A stretch of 64,000 nucleotides of DNA, from positions 186,001 through 250,000 of the forward strand of contig NZ_SJSM01000002.1 of assembly GCF_004331685.1 (NCBI RefSeq). The letters are read 5' to 3'. The notes under the pieces were generated by a model. The model ran no database searches and was not told the origin of the DNA. It was given only the letters and a program-made list of their open reading frames with translations. Origin of the DNA: Pedobacter hiemivivus. Its GTDB lineage: Bacteria; Bacteroidota; Bacteroidia; Sphingobacteriales; Sphingobacteriaceae. A program made the position numbers and the translations under genes. How positions within the stretch are numbered: position 1 is the stretch's first letter; each line of letters opens with the position of its first letter. Below, piece after piece: positions 63,940 through 64,000 of this stretch.

Positions 63940-64000
63940 ACTTTTTGGATTGATCCTAGTTTGATTCTTGTAATTAGTTTTTTAATATCAGAATCGGCAT

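Larger units (their letters stand above)
63489..64000. other. Right edge of the recombinase unit
   Basis: The gene-poor right end holds three CTCTA-N-TAGAG-like motifs (63555-63640), the right 193-nt repeat (63747-63939) with a small minus-strand frame, and AT-rich DNA to the window end. What follows is unknown. Confidence 0.65.

Overview
The window reads as a stretch of a Bacteroidetes chromosome, most likely Sphingobacteriaceae (Pedobacter-like). This is inferred from paired SusC/SusD outer-membrane systems, a FecR anti-sigma protein, a CTnDOT-type conjugation operon (TraE to TraM), RteC, DUF932 and PUR-alpha-type proteins, and AT-rich intergenic DNA. No tRNA, rRNA, CRISPR array or intact insertion sequence was seen.

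Layout. (1) 0.15-7.9 kb: FecR, SusC with an STN domain, SusD and a TlpA-type thioredoxin, a nutrient-uptake unit controlled by cell-surface signalling; the sigma factor would lie left of the window. (2) 8.3-8.8 kb: remnants of mobilization genes, including the N-terminus of a relaxase. (3) 8.8-17.7 kb: a LuxR-type membrane regulator, a Crp-like regulator, a MauE-like redox membrane protein, a small secreted two-cysteine protein (DUF6520-like) and, convergent to them, a second SusC-SusD-TlpA operon. (4) 17.7-20 kb: a candidate structured RNA, an XRE regulator and two small membrane proteins. (5) 20-32.8 kb: RteC followed by a co-directional type IV secretion operon (TraE, TraF, TraG/VirB4, lipoprotein, three tandem TraI/TerB-like paralogues, TraJ, TraK, TraL, TraM, two unknowns), ending in a histone H1-like gene with a good terminator. 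TraN, the coupling protein and an intact relaxase are not in the window, so the visible element cannot transfer by itself.

(6) 32.8-39 kb: an unknown three-gene minus-strand operon and a three-gene ABC-3C type defence system (nuclease-like effector, middle component, DUF3732 ATPase) that abuts a broken lipocalin gene. (7) 39.4-45.9 kb: small heat-shock protein and accessory genes typical of Bacteroidetes mobile elements, including a PUR-alpha/RadC-N fusion, DUF932, and a paralogue pair of which one copy carries an 8-bp frameshift. (8) 46-52.6 kb: two convergent AbiTii-domain genes and a 1582-residue Avs-like STAND NTPase with an N-terminal nuclease-like domain. (9) 52.7-64 kb: a 10.8-kb unit bracketed by two gapless 193-nt direct repeats. 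It holds a large serine recombinase, an AAA/STAND-like ATPase, a SIR2-like DUF4917 protein with an unknown partner, an unknown protein and an FRG-domain protein.

Together the right half is a composite defence island next to, and probably carried with, a decaying conjugative element. Recurrent CTCTACTAG/CTAGTAG motifs at 8.3, 21.0, 52.7, 53.3 and 63.6 kb tie the pieces together. The best candidates for undescribed systems are the three-gene operon at 32.8-34.8 kb, the SIR2-like pair at 58.6-61 kb, and the recombinase-linked unit with its repeats and its 22-bp perfect hairpin.
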